From Pseudodesulfovibrio senegalensis (lineage in GTDB: Bacteria; Desulfobacterota; Desulfovibrionia; Desulfovibrionales; Desulfovibrionaceae): a stretch of 64,000 bases of DNA. The stretch is from contig NZ_WAIE01000005.1 in assembly GCF_008830225.1 (NCBI RefSeq), positions 124,001-188,000 of the forward strand. Direction: 5' to 3'. Below the pieces are notes generated by a model. It saw only the letters and a list, made by a program, of their open reading frames with translations, was not told the DNA's origin and did not search any database. Below, piece after piece: positions 37,862 to 47,573 of this stretch (position 1 is the first letter of the stretch; each line of letters starts with the position of its first letter). The translations under genes were made by a program, and so were the position numbers.

Positions 37862-39862
37862 CTACCCGAGCTTGAGCAGCCGTTCCCGCAAGGCTGCTAC
37901 GCTATCCCGCAACGTCGCGGCGCGTTCGAACTCCAGTTCCTTGGCGGCATCACGCATTTCCCGCTCCATACGACGGATTTCCCGCTCCATCTTCCTTGGA
38001 TCACCGTCAAATCGAGAAAAATCATCCGCTGCAGCACGAATCATGGCATCGTCAGGCGCACCGGATATGGCAGCAAGCGGGTTATCCATTTTTTTATGAA
38101 TAGTCTTGGGTACGATACCATGCTCGCTGTTGTAGGCAAGTTGCCTTTCCCGCCGCCGTCCGGTTTCCTCCATGGCCTGCGCCATTGAACGCGTCGTCTG
38201 ATCCGCATACATGACCACACGCGCCTCAGAATTGCGTGCAGCGCGCCCAAAAGTCTGAATGAGCGAACGATTGGAACGCAAAAAGCCTTCCTTATCTGCA
38301 TCCAGAATGGCGACCAGCGAGACCTCAGGAATATCGAGCCCTTCCCGCAACAAATTGATGCCCACCAAAACAAAGAACTCGCCCTCACGCAGGGCCTGGA
38401 TAATAGCCATGCGTTCCAGCGTATCGATGTCCGAATGCAGGTACCGCGACGGTACGCCCATCTTGTTCAGATAGTCGTTGAGGTCCTCGGCCATGCGTTT
38501 GGTCAACGTGGTGACCAGCACACGCTCGTCCCTTTCCTGCCGTTTCCTGCATTCCCCGAGCAGGTCGTCAATCTGACCGGACACGGGCCGGATATCTATC
38601 TCCGGGTCCACGAGACCGGTGGGCCGAATGATCTGTTCCACGACCAGCCCCTGTGAACGATCCAACTCCCACGGGCCCGGCGTTGCCGAAACAAAAACCG
38701 CCTGCCCTATACGCTCCAGAAACTCATCAAAGTCCAGGGGCCGGTTGTCCAAGGCAGATGGCAGGCGAAAACCAAAATCCACCAATGTGGATTTGCGCGA
38801 AAGGTCGCCCTTGTACATGCCGCCCACCTGAGGAATGCTGATATGCGATTCATCCACGAACATGATGAAGTCGTCCGGAAAATAATCCAGCAGTGTCGCG
38901 GGTGGTTCTCCGGCAGAACGTCCGTCCAGATGCCGCGAATAGTTCTCGACACCGTTGCAGTAGCCCAGCTCTTCGATGGACTCCAGGTCGAACATGGTAC
39001 GCTGCTCAAGCCGCTGTGCTTCCACCAGCTTGTTTTGGCCGCGCAAAAAAGCCAGCTGCCCCTGCAACTCGGAACGGATGTCATCCATGGCGCGATTCAG
39101 ATTGTCCCTGTCCGAAACATAATGACTGCCCGGATATATGACAGTCTTGCGCAATGTGCTGCGCACTTCCCCGGTCAGGGGATTGGCCTCGCACAGTGAA
39201 TCGATCTCATCCCCGAAAAATTCGATGCGCAACGAGGTCTCCCGGCTGTAGGCAGGAATGATTTCAACCACATCGCCGCGCACCCGAAACGTGCCGCGAT
39301 GCAGGTCGTAATCATTGCGCTCGTAATGCACCTCCACCAGCCGTTCGAGCAGAGATTCCATGGAAAGCTGCTGGCCCTGCTCCACCGGAATAATCATCTT
39401 TGCATAGTATTCGGGCGAACCAAGGCCGTAAATACAGGAAACCGAAGCCACGATAAGCACGTCCCGCCGCGTGAGCAGCGCATGGGTAGCCGCATGCCGA
39501 AGCTTGTCGATATCGTCATTGATGGACGAATCCTTCTCAATATAGACATCCGAGTGCGGCAGATAGGCTTCCGGCTGGTAATAGTCGTAATAACTGACGA
39601 AATATTCAACAGCATTGTCCGGAAACAGGTCCCGGAATTCGCTGTATAGCTGCGCTGCAAGCGTCTTGTTCGGAGCCAGCACAAGCGCGGGGCGATTCAG
39701 CTCGGCAATGACGTTGGCCATGGTAAACGTCTTGCCCGATCCGGTTACGCCAAGAAGGACCTGACTCTCGATGCCCGACTGCAGATTCTCCTTGATCTGC
39801 ACAATGGCTTCCCCTTGGTCTCCGGCCGGGGAATATGGACTCACCAGATTGAAATCAGGCAT
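37862..39862 (-). CDS. uvrB: UvrABC excinuclease subunit B
   Basis: A 666-residue UvrB. Walker A GVTGSGKT (38-45) is followed by the damage-clamping beta-hairpin [12 protein letters not shown] near 92-103. The DEAD-like DESH motif, helicase motifs V and VI and a C-terminal UVR domain ([24 protein letters not shown]) also fit. The frame opens from a GTG at 39880; the ATG at 39862 gives the usual N-terminus [16 protein letters not shown]. It runs into the channel gene with seven bases between. Confidence 0.97.
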   Translation of the reverse strand: MPDFNLVSPYSPAGDQGEAIVQIKENLQSGIESQVLLGVTGSGKTFTMANVIAELNRPALVLAPNKTLAAQLYSEFRDLFPDNAVEYFVSYYDYYQPEAYLPHSDVYIEKDSSINDDIDKLRHAATHALLTRRDVLIVASVSCIYGLGSPEYYAKMIIPVEQGQQLSMESLLERLVEVHYERNDYDLHRGTFRVRGDVVEIIPAYSRETSLRIEFFGDEIDSLCEANPLTGEVRSTLRKTVIYPGSHYVSDRDNLNRAMDDIRSELQGQLAFLRGQNKLVEAQRLEQRTMFDLESIEELGYCNGVENYSRHLDGRSAGEPPATLLDYFPDDFIMFVDESHISIPQVGGMYKGDLSRKSTLVDFGFRLPSALDNRPLDFDEFLERIGQAVFVSATPGPWELDRSQGLVVEQIIRPTGLVDPEIDIRPVSGQIDDLLGECRKRQERDERVLVTTLTKRMAEDLNDYLNKMGVPSRYLHSDIDTLERMAIIQALREGEFFVLVGINLLREGLDIPEVSLVAILDADKEGFLRSNRSLIQTFGRAARNSEARVVMYADQTTRSMAQAMEETGRRRERQLAYNSEHGIVPKTIHKKMDNPLAAISGAPDDAMIRAAADDFSRFDGDPRKMEREIRRMEREMRDAAKELEFERAATLRDSVAALRERLLKLG

Positions 39863-39882
39863 TATTACAAGACCTTGCACCC

Positions 39883-39911
39883 TTGTGTCCGAGCTTTTTT
39901 TACCGTATGGT
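39883..39911 (+). promoter_or_regulatory. Possible sigma-70 promoter for the 158-residue gene
   Basis: TTGTGT, 17-base spacer, TATGGT, 38 bases before the ATG at 39949, in the divergent gap with uvrB. The -35 is weak. Confidence 0.33.
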
Positions 39912-39948
39912 CAACAACGGAACAATCAACACTTCTGTGGAGTCTTTC

Positions 39949-40425
39949 ATGAATATCAGCATCACACCGCCTCTGAGCACGCCGCCCATCCCGCGGGCCA
40001 ACGTTATCTCCTTTACCATCAAGGCCTTCAAAGGAAGGCGCAATGTTGAAGTGCACCTTTTCCGATCCGCATGGGACCCGAATGAAGAAAACTCCCTTGA
40101 TTGGGACAGCCTGCTGGGCGCCCCCATCGAACCGGAACGGAACGACCCGTCCGGAAGCCGTAAAATCGTTCTCGAGGCGTTCACCGACCAAGAACGCGAC
40201 TCCATAATCAACTACCTGAAAGACCAGTATTCCACAAGAATTACAAGTATCCATTCGATGTCCATGGATTATCCGATTCCGCTCGGACTTCCGGCCCTGT
40301 CAGATGCTCAGGAAGGCAAAAACATCGGATTCATTGATTTTGCCAAAATCCCGAGCTATCCGTTGGAAATCCCCATCAAGGGACTCTACGACCTCAGCCA
40401 GCACAAGCCTATTGTCGACGGATAG
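39949..40425 (+). CDS. Hypothetical protein, Pro-rich start, alpha-beta body
   Basis: I recognise no family. The 158-residue product starts MNISITPPLSTPPIPRANVISF and is soluble. It has charged alpha-beta segments and the repeated short motifs PIPLGLP and PLEIPIKG near its C-terminus. No signal peptide or metal motif is visible. The frame is open from 39883, but a GTGGAG site eight bases upstream selects the ATG at 39949. It forms a single-gene unit between a weak promoter and a shared terminator. Confidence 0.7.
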   Translation: MNISITPPLSTPPIPRANVISFTIKAFKGRRNVEVHLFRSAWDPNEENSLDWDSLLGAPIEPERNDPSGSRKIVLEAFTDQERDSIINYLKDQYSTRITSIHSMSMDYPIPLGLPALSDAQEGKNIGFIDFAKIPSYPLEIPIKGLYDLSQHKPIVDG

Positions 40426-40444
40426 TTACGGTTACAAAAAACCA

Positions 40445-40470
40445 TAAAGGCCGCCCTTGGGCGGCCTTTA
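40445..40470. terminator. Bidirectional intrinsic terminator
   Basis: Twelve-bp perfect stem TAAAGGCCGCCC / GGGCGGCCTTTA with a two-base loop. It lies between the 158-residue gene (plus) and the PEGA lipoprotein (minus), with T-rich tails on both strands. Confidence 0.88.
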
Positions 40471-40490
40471 TTTTACTTCTGACGATCTTC

Positions 40491-41495
40491 CTATTGCCCG
40501 TCTTCATCGGGCATCAACATTTTCTGCAAAGTCTGGGCTGCGGCTCCGGGGTCAACACTCACACCGCCGGAAACCGTTGTCTTGGTCTTTTTGGTGGTGA
40601 TGCCGCCGTTGGAAACCTTGGTACTGCTGTGCGAGCTGGAGGACTTCCAGGTCTTGCCCACCGAAGGCAATGCCGAGGCCGCGCCCACTGCCGCCCCGCT
40701 CAGAGAGCGGGCATTCAACTCCATGCCGTCGGGTGTCGCGGTCTGCATGTTGGCCTGCTGCATGGTGGCGGGATCAAGGATGGTCCAATGTTCATCCCCG
40801 GCGCGCAGGGCCTCTCCGTTGACGGTCTTGGAAACGTCGCCACGGGAAATGACCAGTGTAAAAGGACGATGCCAACCGTCCGCCCGGGAAAACGCATGCA
40901 ACGGAGTAATGGTAAACAGGATGCCGGTTCCCGGGCTGGTCCAGTTGCTCGAATCGCCGGAAGGTTCCTTTTCCAGCACGCGGCTGATGACCTGCCTGTC
41001 AAACGTGGACAGGGTCATAAGGGTCGGCAACCCATTGGAATCCACTGCCGCGGCAGAGCCGGCAACGGGCACAAGACGCACGGAAACTGCGGAGGGAGTC
41101 AGAAGATACGCCTCGCCGCTCTGTTCCTGCGCCTGCATGGAGTTCACGCCGTTCATGATGCCCATGGACGTGTTGCCGAAGAAATCAGCATCCTGAACAC
41201 CACGGCTCACGGCGGTCATCATGACCTTGTCCTGTTGGTACTTACGTTTGATGATGATGTCCTGCTGCTGGTAGTCCGGCATCTTCAAGGTAATGATGTG
41301 ATCACGGTTGCGTTCCAGCGAAACCGAAGACGGCGTCTTGCCCACAAGATTGCCGTCCGCATACAGATCCGCCCCCATGGGGTTGGATGAAATCGGAATA
41401 TCCTGCGTATAGACTTGCGGTTGACAACCGGCCACGGCCGCTATCATCCCCGCAAACAGAAGCACAAGCACCCGACGAGAAAGAATCCCCTGCAT
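40491..41495 (-). CDS. PEGA-domain outer-membrane-type lipoprotein
   Basis: A 334-residue lipoprotein. The signal peptide ends in the lipobox AVAGC, with Cys24 as the lipidated residue. A PEGA domain (about 34-80) has the NPMGADLYADGNLVGKTPSSVSL pattern. The C-terminal region is Ser/Thr-rich (SSSSHSSTKV... near 285-310). The residue after Cys24 is Gln, so outer-membrane retention is likely, by the Asp+2 rule. The longer frame to 41945 lies inside the aat gene and is rejected. A GGAAG site precedes the ATG. Function unknown. Confidence 0.86.
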   Translation of the reverse strand: MQGILSRRVLVLLFAGMIAAVAGCQPQVYTQDIPISSNPMGADLYADGNLVGKTPSSVSLERNRDHIITLKMPDYQQQDIIIKRKYQQDKVMMTAVSRGVQDADFFGNTSMGIMNGVNSMQAQEQSGEAYLLTPSAVSVRLVPVAGSAAAVDSNGLPTLMTLSTFDRQVISRVLEKEPSGDSSNWTSPGTGILFTITPLHAFSRADGWHRPFTLVISRGDVSKTVNGEALRAGDEHWTILDPATMQQANMQTATPDGMELNARSLSGAAVGAASALPSVGKTWKSSSSHSSTKVSNGGITTKKTKTTVSGGVSVDPGAAAQTLQKMLMPDEDGQ

Positions 41496-41590
41496 TTCCC
41501 ACTTCCTTGTTCTATTTGGTATAACTATCGAATTCCACCCAAAAACATATTCACAATAAACACACACCACAGGTGCCGGCAAGCCGCCCG

Positions 41591-42274
41591 TTAAACGCAA
41601 TTCCAGCATCCGGGAGGCTCGGCGGCCTGTGCCGCGTCCCGCAGCAACTCCAAGAAACGCGGACGGTTCATCTCCTGCGCGCCAAAACGCAACAGATGTT
41701 TGGTGGTCTGCTGGCAGTCGATGAGTGCAAAACCGAACCCCTGCAGCCGTCGAACAAGATGCACGAAAGCGACCTTGGAAGCGTCCGGCTCGCAAAAGAA
41801 CATGGACTCGCCGAAAAAAGCCCGGCCGAGGGATACGCCATACAGCCCGCCGACAAGCCGACCATCGCGCCACGATTCCACGCTGTGTGCAAATCCGGCC
41901 GCATGAAGACGTATATATGCGTCCATCATCTCCGGGACTATCCACGTGCCGTCCTGATCGGGACGGGGGGTGCAGGCACAGGACCGAATCACCCCGTGAA
42001 AATCCTGATCAAAGGTCACGGAAAACCGCCCGGAATTCACGACCCGACGCAGGCTTTTGGAAACATGCAGGTGGTCGGGAATCAGGACAAGGCGAGGGTC
42101 GGTAGACCACCACAGAATCGGGGAGTCTTCGGCATACCATGGGAAAATTCCGTTGGCATAGGCTGCCAGAAGACGCGGCACCGACAAATCCCCCCCAACA
42201 GCCAGCAAGCCATCGGGTTCGGCCTCTTCCGGATCCGGGAAAATCGGAGATTCAAACAACCTGTATATTGCCAT
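41591..42274 (-). CDS. aat: Leucyl/phenylalanyl-tRNA-protein transferase Aat
   Basis: A 227-residue enzyme that adds Leu or Phe to proteins starting with Arg or Lys. Family motifs are FPDPEEAEPDGLLAVGGDLS (about 12-31), ANGIFPWYAEDSPILWWS (about 40-57), and SVESWRDGRLVGGLYGVSLGRAFFGESMFF (about 131-160). LLRFGAQEMNRPRFL and the terminal CWNCV complete it. The start was moved from a TTG at 42283 to the ATG at 42274. It lies downstream of the clpA terminator, next to the machinery that degrades its products. Confidence 0.94.
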   Translation of the reverse strand: MAIYRLFESPIFPDPEEAEPDGLLAVGGDLSVPRLLAAYANGIFPWYAEDSPILWWSTDPRLVLIPDHLHVSKSLRRVVNSGRFSVTFDQDFHGVIRSCACTPRPDQDGTWIVPEMMDAYIRLHAAGFAHSVESWRDGRLVGGLYGVSLGRAFFGESMFFCEPDASKVAFVHLVRRLQGFGFALIDCQQTTKHLLRFGAQEMNRPRFLELLRDAAQAAEPPGCWNCV

Positions 42275-42304
42275 GCCACCCAAAAAAAACGTGTTGCAAA
42301 AAAA

Positions 42305-42330
42305 CGGGGCAACCCCAAAGGATCGCCCCG
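42305..42330 (-). terminator. Intrinsic terminator after clpA
   Basis: CGGGGC / GCCCCG six-bp stem with a 14-base loop that can form an inner GGTT/AACC helix. On the minus strand it is followed by seven T (plus-strand A run 42298-42304). It separates clpSA from aat, although readthrough is possible. Confidence 0.65.
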
Positions 42331-42349
42331 CAATATTTACTGATCAAGT

Positions 42350-44689
42350 TCAACCAGTCTTGCCCTTGGACCGCCGCTTGAACGTGAAGACAAACTCGCC
42401 CGAAGGTCCCACGGCCGGGATCTCGCCAGGGACATCTTCGGTTCCCGCCACATCCGCAACGGCCACGCCGCCCCGCATGAGGCTGCCGAACAACAGCTCG
42501 TCGGCAATGGCATCCTTGATCTCGGTCTGTATGACACGCCCCATGGGTCGCGCCCCAAACGCCGGATCATGCCCCATCTCGGCAAGACGGGAACGGGCTG
42601 CGGCAGTCAACTCCACGGACACCCGGCGCTCGGCAAGCTGCTCGTTGAGTTCGTTTATGAACTTGTCCACAATCATTTCCATGACCTCCGAAGAGAGCGA
42701 ACCGAACGGCACGATCGCGTCGAGCCTATTGCGGAACTCGGGGCTGAACAGCTTTTCTATGGCCTTGAGGGCTCCGTCCTTGCGGTCGTCGTCCTCGTCG
42801 CGTTTGAAGCCGATGTTGCCCTTGGACATTTCCCGTGCCCCGGCATTGGAAGTCATGAGGAGAATGACGTGGCGGAAATCCGCCTTGCGGCCGTTGTTGT
42901 CCGTGAGCGTGGCATAATCCATGACCTGAAGCAGAATATTGAACACATCCGGATGCGCCTTTTCAATCTCGTCGAAGAGAACCACGCAATGCGGCTGCTT
43001 GCGCACGCCTTCGGTCAAAAGGCCGCCCTGATCAAATCCCACGTACCCCGGAGGCGCACCGATAAGGCGGGCCACCGCGTGCTTTTCCATGTATTCGCTC
43101 ATGTCGAACCGCAAAAATCCGATACCGAGCTTGGAAGACAACTGGCGGGCCAGTTCGGTTTTGCCCACGCCCGTGGGACCGGTCAGCAGGAAACTGCCCA
43201 CCGGACGCCCCGCCTGCTTCATGCCGGCTCGGGAACGCTTGATGGCCCCGGTCAGGGCGTGTACGGCGTCGTCCTGACCAAAAACCACGCCTTTGAGCTG
43301 ATCCTCAAGTCCCTGCAAACGACTCTTGTCCGACACAGTCAGACGCCGGGCCGGTATGCGGGCCATGCGCGCAACCACTCGTTCGATATCCTGAACCGTG
43401 ATCCTGTCCTTCTTGCGGGGACGCCCGGAGAGCCGGTACTGAGCTCCGGCCTCGTCCATGACGTCAATGGCCTTGTCCGGCAGAAAGCGGTCATTGATGT
43501 GCCGGGACGAAAGCTCGGCAGCGGCCTTGAGCGCGTAATGCGTGTAGGAAACGCCGTGGAACTCCTCGTAGTGCGGACTCAGCCCCTTGAGAATATCCAC
43601 GGTCTCGTCAACGCTCGGCTCAGGCAGGTCGATTTTCTGGAACCGACGCGAAAGCGCCCGATCCTTTTCAAAATGATTCTTGTATTCCTCGTAAGTGGTG
43701 GAACCGATGCAACGAAGCTCCCCTGCTGCCAGGAACGGCTTGAGGATATTGGAAGCATCCATGCTGCCCCCGCTCACGGAACCGGCCCCGACGATGGTAT
43801 GAATCTCGTCAATGAACAGAATGGCATCGTCATGATGCTTCAGCTGTGCCAGAACCCCCTTGAGCCGAGCCTCGAAATCGCCACGGTATTTGGTCCCCGC
43901 CAGCAAAGCGCCCATGTCCAGAGAATAAACGGTCATTCCATGAAAACTCTGCGGCACGCGGCGTTCCACTATCTGCAACGCCAACCCTTCGGCCATGGCG
44001 GTCTTGCCCACACCGGGGTCGCCCACGAAAATGGGATTATTCTTGCGGCGGCGGGCCAACACCTGAACCGTGCGCTCAAGCTCGCGCTCCCGACCAATCA
44101 ACGGGTCAACCAGCCCCTTTTTCGCACGTTCAGTCAGATTGACTGTGTATTCTTCGAGAGGGCTCTTTTTCTCGCCCGGCCGAGAGGATGGAGCCTCGCG
44201 AATCGGCTTTTCCTCGTCCTCACGCGAAGAATCCATGCCCCAATTCGAGGATTCACGCATTCCGTGTGAGATATGATCCAGAACGTCCAGACGGGAGACG
44301 TCGTGGGTCTTCAGAAAATATACGGCATAGGAATCCTCTTCGTCGAACATGGCCGCAAGAACATCGCCTACCTCGACAATATCCTTGCCGGCGGCCTTTT
44401 TCTGCCACACGGCACGCTGCAATACCCGCCGAACACCAAGAGTCTGTATGACCTCGGTCTCAGTCCCTTCAGGCAAAGCTTCCATGTTGTCCCGAAAGAA
44501 CGCCCCAAGCTGATCATGCAGCCTGACCACTTCCACACCGCAGGAGGCAAGAATCTCCCGGCCATTTTCCTCGCGTGAAATGGAATACAGGAGGTGTTCG
44601 AGCGTGAGAAACTCATGATTCCTACGCTTGACCTCGTTGACGGCATCTGTCAACGCACTCTCAAGTCCTTTGCTGAGCATCGTCATCAT
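42350..44689 (-). CDS. clpA: ATP-dependent Clp protease ATP-binding subunit ClpA
   Basis: A 779-residue Hsp100 unfoldase with two AAA+ modules. The N-terminal ClpN double repeat (1-145) contains [14 protein letters not shown]. The first Walker A is GDPGVGKTA (about 223-231) and the second is GPTGVGKTE (about 503-511), with sensors and the C-terminal D2-small domain. No middle coiled coil of the ClpB type is visible. Three clustered ATGs at 44689, 44686 and 44680 are possible starts. The gene overlaps the clpS stop, so the two are coupled. Confidence 0.95.
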   Translation of the reverse strand: MMTMLSKGLESALTDAVNEVKRRNHEFLTLEHLLYSISREENGREILASCGVEVVRLHDQLGAFFRDNMEALPEGTETEVIQTLGVRRVLQRAVWQKKAAGKDIVEVGDVLAAMFDEEDSYAVYFLKTHDVSRLDVLDHISHGMRESSNWGMDSSREDEEKPIREAPSSRPGEKKSPLEEYTVNLTERAKKGLVDPLIGRERELERTVQVLARRRKNNPIFVGDPGVGKTAMAEGLALQIVERRVPQSFHGMTVYSLDMGALLAGTKYRGDFEARLKGVLAQLKHHDDAILFIDEIHTIVGAGSVSGGSMDASNILKPFLAAGELRCIGSTTYEEYKNHFEKDRALSRRFQKIDLPEPSVDETVDILKGLSPHYEEFHGVSYTHYALKAAAELSSRHINDRFLPDKAIDVMDEAGAQYRLSGRPRKKDRITVQDIERVVARMARIPARRLTVSDKSRLQGLEDQLKGVVFGQDDAVHALTGAIKRSRAGMKQAGRPVGSFLLTGPTGVGKTELARQLSSKLGIGFLRFDMSEYMEKHAVARLIGAPPGYVGFDQGGLLTEGVRKQPHCVVLFDEIEKAHPDVFNILLQVMDYATLTDNNGRKADFRHVILLMTSNAGAREMSKGNIGFKRDEDDDRKDGALKAIEKLFSPEFRNRLDAIVPFGSLSSEVMEMIVDKFINELNEQLAERRVSVELTAAARSRLAEMGHDPAFGARPMGRVIQTEIKDAIADELLFGSLMRGGVAVADVAGTEDVPGEIPAVGPSGEFVFTFKRRSKGKTG

Positions 44690-45000
44690 TCACCTTCCAT
44701 CGTGCATCTGAGCGGATATCCCGCACTTTTCGCCAGTCGATGGACCATGTCCACCTTGGTTTCCGCCACTTCGGCGGTGTAAAGGCCGCATACACCCACG
44801 CCTTCATTGTGGATCTGCAGCATGATGATGGTGGCTTCCGTTTCGCTTTTCCTGAACACCCTCACAAGTACCTCCACCACAAAATCCATGGTGGTATAAT
44901 CATCGTTGTGAAGCAGGACGCGGTATTTTTTCGGTTCCCGCACTTCATGTTCGTCCAGAAGTTCGGACTCGTACTGGTCACCGATATTTGGTTCGCTCAT
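44686..45000 (-). CDS. clpS: ClpS adaptor for N-degron recognition
   Basis: A 104-residue adaptor. The family core is YRVLLHNDDYTTMDFVVEVLVRVF (26-49), with the paired acidic residues that bind the N-terminal amine. The IHNEGVGVCG segment (about 67-76) follows, and the tail sits at the C-terminus. ClpS delivers substrates with Leu, Phe, Tyr or Trp N-termini to ClpA. It is the first gene of clpS-clpA, with a strong predicted promoter upstream. Confidence 0.95.
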   Translation of the reverse strand: MSEPNIGDQYESELLDEHEVREPKKYRVLLHNDDYTTMDFVVEVLVRVFRKSETEATIIMLQIHNEGVGVCGLYTAEVAETKVDMVHRLAKSAGYPLRCTMEGE

Positions 45001-45039
45001 GTGTTCGACTCCAACAAGTCCTTGTTTGCCCTAATTCGC

Positions 45040-45068
45040 AATATAAGATTGATTACTACGCATGTCGA
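45040..45068 (-). promoter_or_regulatory. Predicted sigma-70 promoter for clpS-clpA
   Basis: TCGACA, 17-base spacer, TATATT on the minus strand, 39 bases upstream of the clpS ATG. Both hexamers match five of six consensus positions. Confidence 0.6.
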
Positions 45069-45084
45069 GAGGCTACGGCGACAA

Positions 45085-45672
45085 TTAGTCCGCACGGTCC
45101 TCAAAACGCTGCCGCTCGTCATCGGAAAAAATGAAATCCTCTCTCTCGGGCAAGCCGTTGGCGGTCCGGAATGCACGATTCAAGGCATGATAGGATGAGG
45201 TGGAGGCATCGGCCGGATCAAAACCCAACTTGTGCGCACATTCGTCAGCCCTACCGCCTTCTACTTCCATGAACTTCCCAAACGGCAAAAGGTCCAAACA
45301 CACGGTGCAGTCTGCGAAAGCCCACTTCTCTCGCACCTTGTGGTAGGCAAAACAGTGCCTATACCCCAAAGCCTCAAGCCCGGCACGCAAAACCTCAAAA
45401 TCCCCGACCGTGGTCTCCAATTCTTCACGAACCTTTGCGTTCTCAGACAAGCCCCCCCTTTGCACGGGATGTTTAACTGTCAATACGGCCTGTCCCTGCC
45501 TGCGCCGCAGGCGCAACAAAATCCCCTGAGCCCTGAGAGAGCGTTCTTCATCGTCAAAAACAAGATTCTCCTCGAAATATCGGCCAAGGCGTTGAGCACC
45601 ATGTTCCGCCAACACATCCCGCAAGTGCTCATGGTCCACATCACAAAATTTCAACTCGACTTCCAATGACAT
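45085..45672 (-). CDS. CYTH (CyaB/ThTPase-like) domain protein
   Basis: A 195-residue CYTH-fold protein. The signature ExExK is present as EVELK (4-8). Basic strands such as LLRLRRRQGQAVLTVKH (about 52-68), and acidic strands such as CLDLLPFGKFMEVEG (about 126-140), line the tunnel. Members hydrolyse triphosphates (thiamine triphosphatase, inorganic triphosphatase) or are class IV adenylate cyclases; the substrate cannot be chosen. The TTG at 45678 is rejected for the ATG at 45672 after a CGGAG site. Divergent from crcB. Confidence 0.88.
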   Translation of the reverse strand: MSLEVELKFCDVDHEHLRDVLAEHGAQRLGRYFEENLVFDDEERSLRAQGILLRLRRRQGQAVLTVKHPVQRGGLSENAKVREELETTVGDFEVLRAGLEALGYRHCFAYHKVREKWAFADCTVCLDLLPFGKFMEVEGGRADECAHKLGFDPADASTSSYHALNRAFRTANGLPEREDFIFSDDERQRFEDRAD

Positions 45673-45720
45673 TTGCAATCTCCGTCAAGGTTGCTCATAC
45701 TGCGTTCGAGGCAATCGATC

Positions 45721-46098
45721 ATGTTGAAAAAAATACTTCTTCTTTCCCTGGGCGGCGCATGCGGAACATTGTGCCGCTATTGGTTGTCCGGCGTGGCGCA
45801 GCGCCTAGCCGGAACGGCTTTTCCCTTCGGCACCATGGCAGTCAACATGCTCGGCTGTTTCCTGTTCGGCGCAGTCTGGGGCTTTCTGGAAAATCGTCTC
45901 GGATTCGGGGGTGATCTGCGCATCCTGATACTTTCCGGCTTCATGGGCGCATTCACGACCTTCTCAACATATATGTTTGAATCCGCCAATCTGCTGAAAT
46001 TCGGCCAATATGCACAAGCGGTTCTCAATATAACCGGCCAGAGCCTGCTCGGCCTAACGCTGGTATTCACAGGCATAGCGCTCGGACGTATATTGTAA
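45721..46098 (+). CDS. crcB: Fluoride channel FluC/CrcB
   Basis: A 125-residue four-helix membrane protein. Family motifs are GGACGTLCRYWLS (11-23), NMLGCFLFG (about 41-49) and the fluoride/Na+ motif GFMGAFTTFSTYMFE (about 73-87). It expels fluoride ions. No fluoride riboswitch is visible in the 48-base gap to the divergent CYTH gene. The next gene is a DUF190 protein, a common companion of crcB. Confidence 0.93.
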   Translation: MLKKILLLSLGGACGTLCRYWLSGVAQRLAGTAFPFGTMAVNMLGCFLFGAVWGFLENRLGFGGDLRILILSGFMGAFTTFSTYMFESANLLKFGQYAQAVLNITGQSLLGLTLVFTGIALGRIL

Positions 46099-46141
46099 TT
46101 GAAATGAAAACAGCCAACAAGGCCGCAAATGGAGGACTTTC

Positions 46142-46480
46142 ATGCAGATTCCCAAAAATGCGCAACGCTTGCGAATATTCATCGGCGAGACTGACCGGCA
46201 TCAGGGACGGCTGCTTTCGGAAGTGATCGTTGAAACCGCCAGAAAAGATGGATTGGCAGGGGCCACGGTTCTGCGCGGAATCATGGGCTACGGTGCCAAC
46301 AGCCGCGTTCACACCAACAAAATCCTTCGGCTTTCGGAAGATATGCCCATAGTCGTAGAAATCGTGGACGCCAAAGAAAAAATCGATACCTTCCTACCGC
46401 AACTGGATGATCTGATTCAAGAGGGTCTTGTCACAAGGGAAGATGTCCACGTCATCATGTACCGACACAACGGCGGCTAG
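46142..46480 (+). CDS. DUF190 family protein
   Basis: A 112-residue PII-like (ferredoxin-fold) protein of DUF190. It shows [23 protein letters not shown] (9-31), [40 protein letters not shown] (about 37-76) and the C-terminal HVIMYR strand. In many bacteria it is encoded beside crcB and is thought to be regulatory. The link with fluoride is context only. It follows crcB by 43 bases and converges with cheB. Confidence 0.9.
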   Translation: MQIPKNAQRLRIFIGETDRHQGRLLSEVIVETARKDGLAGATVLRGIMGYGANSRVHTNKILRLSEDMPIVVEIVDAKEKIDTFLPQLDDLIQEGLVTREDVHVIMYRHNGG

Positions 46481-47553
46481 CCGCCGGACATGGCCAACAC
46501 GTCATTGGCAATACGCTGCAAAGGAAGAACCTTGTTCACCCCACCCATCTTGATGGCTTCCTGCGGCATACCGAAAACAACAGAAGTTGCCTCATCCTGT
46601 GCGATACAATATGCCCCGGCATCGTGAAGCTCCTTCATCCCCCTAGCTCCGTCATCGCCCATGCCGGTCATGATGGCGGAGACAACATTCTTTCCGGCAA
46701 ACCGAGCCCCTGACCGAAACAGCACGTCCACCGAGGGACGATGTCGCGAAACCAATGGACCGTCCTTCACTTCAACATAGTATTTTGCCCCGGAGCGCTT
46801 CAAGAGCATATGCTTGTTGCCGGGAGCGATAAGCACAAGCCCACGAACCATGGCATCGCCGTCCTGGGCTTCCTTGATGTTCACCCGGCATATGCTGTTG
46901 AGACGGTTGGCGAACGCCGTGGTAAAATGCTCGGGCATGTGCTGCACAATGGCGACAGGCGGGCAATCCGGGGGCAACTGCTCCAAAAAGACACGCAGGG
47001 CCTCTGTCCCTCCGGTCGAGGCTCCCACCAATACGATTTTTTCGGTTTTCTGTACGTTTTGGGGTCTGCCCATGGGTATCACCGCATCAGCGTCCAGTTT
47101 CGGTTGAACCTTGATGGGAGCGGCCGGAGGTTTCACGCGTTTTCCCTTGGAGAGGGCCGCGGCCTTGACCACGTCGCACAAGCGGATACGCGATTCTTCA
47201 AAAAATTTCTTTGTCCCCATCTTCGGCTTGGTAATGACTTCAACAGCACCGTATTCCAATGCCTTAAGCGCATTCTGACCGCCAGCCTGTGCCAGGGAAG
47301 AACACACGACGACCGGGATGGGATGTTGCGACATGATCTTCTTCAGGAACGTCAACCCATCCATCCGGGGCATCTCGATATCCAGGGTAATGACGTCAGG
47401 AATCTCCTTGCGTATTTTCTCAGCCGCAACAAAAGGATCCACAGCCGTCCCCATCACCTCGATTCCAGGATCGGAATCAAGGATATCGGTCAAAGCCTGC
47501 CGGACAACAGCAGAGTCATCCACAACAAGAACGCGTATCTTTTTGCCTACCAT
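46477..47553 (-). CDS. cheB: Chemotaxis response regulator / protein-glutamate methylesterase CheB
   Basis: A 358-residue protein with receiver and methylesterase domains. The receiver has VVDDS (10-14) and phospho-acceptor Asp58 (in [10 protein letters not shown]). The esterase domain has the nucleophile in [10 protein letters not shown], His in VQHMPEHFT, and Asp in [10 protein letters not shown]. It demethylates or deamidates chemoreceptors. A GGGAA site decides the ATG at 47553 over that at 47577. It is the last gene of the che cluster, 20 bases after cheA. Confidence 0.95.
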   Translation of the reverse strand: MVGKKIRVLVVDDSAVVRQALTDILDSDPGIEVMGTAVDPFVAAEKIRKEIPDVITLDIEMPRMDGLTFLKKIMSQHPIPVVVCSSLAQAGGQNALKALEYGAVEVITKPKMGTKKFFEESRIRLCDVVKAAALSKGKRVKPPAAPIKVQPKLDADAVIPMGRPQNVQKTEKIVLVGASTGGTEALRVFLEQLPPDCPPVAIVQHMPEHFTTAFANRLNSICRVNIKEAQDGDAMVRGLVLIAPGNKHMLLKRSGAKYYVEVKDGPLVSRHRPSVDVLFRSGARFAGKNVVSAIMTGMGDDGARGMKELHDAGAYCIAQDEATSVVFGMPQEAIKMGGVNKVLPLQRIANDVLAMSGG

Positions 47554-47573
47554 CGCTTCATTCCCGTTGAACT

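Noticed and set aside
42569-44269. 566-codon open frame antisense to clpA
   Set aside because: Shadow frame; the clpA Walker motifs on the other strand are complete.
45673-45720. Fluoride riboswitch upstream of crcB
   Set aside because: The 48-base gap is too short and shows no matching stem or pseudoknot sequence.
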